A stretch of 64,000 nucleotides of DNA from Microtetraspora sp. NBRC 16547. Lineage in GTDB: Bacteria; Actinomycetota; Actinomycetes; Streptosporangiales; Streptosporangiaceae. Positions 61,577 to 64,000 of the stretch are shown here, piece by piece. Under the pieces are notes generated by a model. The model saw only the letters and a list, made by a program, of their open reading frames with translations. It ran no database searches and had not been told where the DNA came from. Within the stretch, counting starts at the first letter, position 1. Each line of letters starts with the position of its first letter. The translations under genes and the position numbers were made by a program. The DNA lies in NCBI RefSeq assembly GCF_030268965.1, contig NZ_BSSE01000027.1, positions 1 to 64,000 of the forward strand, read 5' to 3'.

Positions 61577-63706
61577 GTGGATACCAGCGGATACACCACG
61601 GCCGGCGGCGTCGAGGTCGAACGCTTCGTGCGAGAGGTGCCCGAGGCGGCGCTCGAAGAGATCGTGACCTCGCTCGGCGAGCGTCGCGGCGGCGCGTTCT
61701 CCTCCGGCATGGACTACCCCGGCCGGTACAGCCGCTGGGCTTTCGGCTACGTCGATCCCTGCGTGGAGATCGTCGCCAGGGGGCGGCGGATCTCGGCCCG
61801 CGCGCTCAACGAGCGCGGTCGCGTTGTCCTCCCCGCCATCGCCTCGTGCCTGCTCGCGGCGGGCAAGCCGGTGGTCGCCCCGACCTCCGAGCACGTCGAG
61901 GTGACGATCGACGAGTCCGAGGATCTGCTCCCCGAAGAGATGCGCAGCCGCCGCCCGACCGTGTTCACCGCGATCCGCGAGCTGATGGCGGCCTTCCGCG
62001 GCGACGACCCGCATCTCGGGCTGTACGGCGCCTTCGGATACGACCTGGCCTTCCAGTTCGAGCCGATCCGCTACACGCTGCCCCGGCCGGGTGATCAGCG
62101 CGACCTGGTGCTCCACCTGCCGGACCGGCTGGTCGTGATCGACCGCGTGCGCGAGACCAGCAGGGAATACCTTTACGACTTCGTCGTGGATGGCGTCTCC
62201 ACCCGGGGCCTGGAACGCACGGGTGAGACGTTCCCGATGGCCGCCCCCACCGAGATCCCGCCGAACCCGGAGAGGGGGGCGTACGCCGAGATCGTCGCCA
62301 AGGCGAAGGAGAAGTTCAAGCGCGGCGACCTGTTCGAGGTCGTCCCCGGCCAGGTCTTCCACTCCTCCTGCACCGACCCCGCCGCCTTCTACCGCTGCCT
62401 GCGCACGAGCAACCCGGCGCCGTACGAGTTCCTGCTCAACCTCGGTGACGGCGAGCACCTGGTGGGCGCGTCACCCGAGATGTACGTCCGGGTCACCGGC
62501 GACCGCGTCGAGACCTGCCCGATCTCCGGCACCATCGCCCGCGGGGCCAACCCCGTCGAGGACGCCGAGGCCATCCGCACCCTCCTTTCCAGCGTGAAGG
62601 AGGAGTCCGAGCTGACCATGTGCACCGACGTGGACCGCAACGACAAGTCGCGCATCTGCGTCCCCGGCACCGTGCGGGTCATCGGCCGCCGCCAGATCGA
62701 GATGTACTCCCGGCTCATCCACACCGTCGACCACATCGAGGGCCGGCTGCGTCCCGAGTTCGACGCCCTCGACGCGTTCCTCACCCACATGTGGGCGGTC
62801 ACCGTCACCGGAGCGCCCAAGACCTGGGCCATGCAGTTCATCGAGGACAACGAGGCCACCACCCGTCGCTGGTACGGCGGGGCCGTCGGCTTCATCGGCT
62901 TCGACGGCTCCATGAACACCGGCCTCACCCTGCGTACCGCGCAGATCCGCGGCGGCGTGGCCACGGTCAGGGCCGGCGCCACGCTGCTGTTCGACTCCGA
63001 CCCCGAGGCCGAGGAGCGCGAGACCGAGCTCAAGGCCAGCGCCCTCCTCGGGGCACTCGCCGCCGTCGGCCAGGAGCGGCAGGAGGCCGCGCAGGTGCAG
63101 GCCGCCGACCTGCCCGGCACGGGGCACACCGTGCTTCTTGTGGACCACGAGGACTCCTTCGTCAACACGCTGGCCGACTACTTCCGCCAGCAGGGCGCGT
63201 CCGTGGTGACCCTGCGGCACGGGTTCCCGCTGGAGATGCTCGACGAGATCGCGCCGACGCTCGTGGTCCTTTCGCCCGGCCCGGGCTGGCCGTCCGACTT
63301 CGGCTGCTCCGCCCTCGTCGAGGCGCTGTACACCAGGGAACTGCCTGTCTTCGGCGTCTGCCTCGGAATGCAGGCGATGATCGAGCAGGCCGGGGGCACC
63401 CTGGAGCTGCTCCCGTACCCCGAGCACGGCAAGCGCGGGCAGGTGCGCAGGGAAGGGGAGAGCGCGCTGCTCGACGGCCTGCCCGCCGAGTTCGTGGCCG
63501 CGCGCTACCACTCGCTGCACGCCAAGCGGCCCGGTGTGCGTGGTTTCGCCGTCACCGCCACGACTCCGGACGGCGCGGCGATGGCCATCGAGGACGCCGA
63601 GAACCGGCGCTTCGCCGTGCAGTTCCACCCCGAGTCGATCCTCACCACCCAGGGCGGCGCCGGCGCCAGGATCATCGCCAACGTCCTGCGCCTCTGCGCG
63701 CGATAG
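61577..63706 (+). CDS. trpE: Fused anthranilate synthase (TrpE-TrpG)
   Basis: A 709-residue single-chain anthranilate synthase: component I at residues ~1-505 and glutamine amidotransferase at ~520-709. Component I has FEVVPGQVFHSSCTDPAAFYRCLR, LVGASPEMYVRV, CPISGTIARGANPVEDAEAI, DVDRNDKSRICVPGTV and GGAVGFIGFDGSMNTGLTLRT. The amidotransferase has nucleophile Cys in VFGVCLGMQAM (~594) and FHPESIL with the His/Glu pair (~683). It converts chorismate and glutamine to anthranilate. Start: GTG 61577 with AAGGGG eight bases upstream, 42 bp after the attenuator. Fused TrpEG is typical of Streptomyces and rhizobia. No other trp gene is nearby. Confidence 0.95.
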   Translation: MDTSGYTTAGGVEVERFVREVPEAALEEIVTSLGERRGGAFSSGMDYPGRYSRWAFGYVDPCVEIVARGRRISARALNERGRVVLPAIASCLLAAGKPVVAPTSEHVEVTIDESEDLLPEEMRSRRPTVFTAIRELMAAFRGDDPHLGLYGAFGYDLAFQFEPIRYTLPRPGDQRDLVLHLPDRLVVIDRVRETSREYLYDFVVDGVSTRGLERTGETFPMAAPTEIPPNPERGAYAEIVAKAKEKFKRGDLFEVVPGQVFHSSCTDPAAFYRCLRTSNPAPYEFLLNLGDGEHLVGASPEMYVRVTGDRVETCPISGTIARGANPVEDAEAIRTLLSSVKEESELTMCTDVDRNDKSRICVPGTVRVIGRRQIEMYSRLIHTVDHIEGRLRPEFDALDAFLTHMWAVTVTGAPKTWAMQFIEDNEATTRRWYGGAVGFIGFDGSMNTGLTLRTAQIRGGVATVRAGATLLFDSDPEAEERETELKASALLGALAAVGQERQEAAQVQAADLPGTGHTVLLVDHEDSFVNTLADYFRQQGASVVTLRHGFPLEMLDEIAPTLVVLSPGPGWPSDFGCSALVEALYTRELPVFGVCLGMQAMIEQAGGTLELLPYPEHGKRGQVRREGESALLDGLPAEFVAARYHSLHAKRPGVRGFAVTATTPDGAAMAIEDAENRRFAVQFHPESILTTQGGAGARIIANVLRLCAR

Positions 63707-64000
63707 CCGTTCCCGTTCAGCGGCCGTCCGGGCCGGTGCGGAAAAGCCGTACCAGCCTGGGCGGCTGAACAACCTGAACAACCTGAAACTGCCTGAAACT
63801 GCCTGAACACCGTGAACAGGCCGCGCAGGGCGAACGAGGCGGGACGGTGGTGGTCGGGTCACCTTCGGGGGCGGCGGCAAGGCGAAACCGAGAACAATGC
63901 GAGTCTGCGGGGCAATGCCGCGCTCCTGGGATGCACGCCCTGGCCGATGCGCGCCGATGATCAGCTTTTCTCCCGTGGTCGGCCGCTCCCGTGGTCGGCC
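63707..64000 (+). other. Intergenic region after trpEG with short repeats
   Basis: No gene is recognised. CTGAACAAC is doubled and CTGAAACTGC is doubled within 63766-63810. At the window edge, CTCCCGTGGTCGGCC occurs twice (63970-63984 and 63986-64000). Confidence 0.6.

Overview
The window is very GC-rich actinomycete DNA with dense GTG and TTG starts, GTGA/ATGA gene overlaps and many leaderless promoters (a TAnnnT hexamer 6-7 nt before the start codon). The gene set (split lnt and ppm1, HelR-type helicase, WS/DGAT acyltransferase, DUF5335, DUF5709, MctP/DUF3311 pair, fused TrpEG with an attenuator) fits a filamentous actinomycete, probably of the Streptosporangiaceae type. The family assignment is inference.

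Layout. 1-390: end of an IS200/IS605 TnpA. 391-9125: PP2C phosphatase, M24 peptidase, acetyltransferase, DUF4291 protein, a kinase/WD40 hybrid with a coupled Ig-like partner, and an LrpA-like regulator. 9150-15864 (minus): six-gene sugar operon: ROK repressor, binding lipoprotein, two permeases, GH4 hydrolase, BadF kinase. 16083-18329: HelR-like helicase. 18330-19015: no gene, but a consensus promoter and a very stable hairpin. 19016-22081: lnt, ppm1, fxsA. 22082-25074: remodelled accessory patch with a truncated resolvase, a serine hydrolase fused to an unknown N-terminal domain, and a MerR gene broken by an amber codon. 25289-28669: secreted six-repeat propeller protein, then a YVTN propeller lipoprotein coupled to an atypical NodB lipoprotein. 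28740-30655 (minus): ROK sugar kinase and HAD phosphatase. 30957-34157: P1B-5-like ATPase with C-terminal hemerythrin domain, STAS protein, DUF5335 protein. 34359-36601: MBL hydrolase; methionine aminopeptidase and XRE regulator divergent around a perfect 22-bp palindrome; then gene relics. 37012-41869 (minus): Tex and a malectin/FnIII/GH18 chitinase. 42180-52042: double-IclR regulator diverging from pcaIJFHGBL-pobA, a complete route from 4-hydroxybenzoate through protocatechuate and 3-oxoadipate. 52250-55461: small proteins, a PH-domain protein, a wax ester synthase/DGAT. 55563-61331 (minus): Ser/Thr kinase, MctP/DUF3311 transporter, CocE hydrolase. 61436-63706: trp leader peptide, attenuator, trpEG.

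Most striking observations: in-frame tandem repeats at the gene junctions of the pca operon; the XRE/MetAP divergon; the leaderless, attenuator-controlled trpEG; a leaderless 9-codon mini-cistron overlapping the start of a lipoprotein gene that has no Shine-Dalgarno; the cytoplasmic serine-hydrolase fusion downstream of a Crp-type site; and the kinase joined to the tail of an nSTAND protein. No CRISPR array, phage module or recognised defence system was seen.
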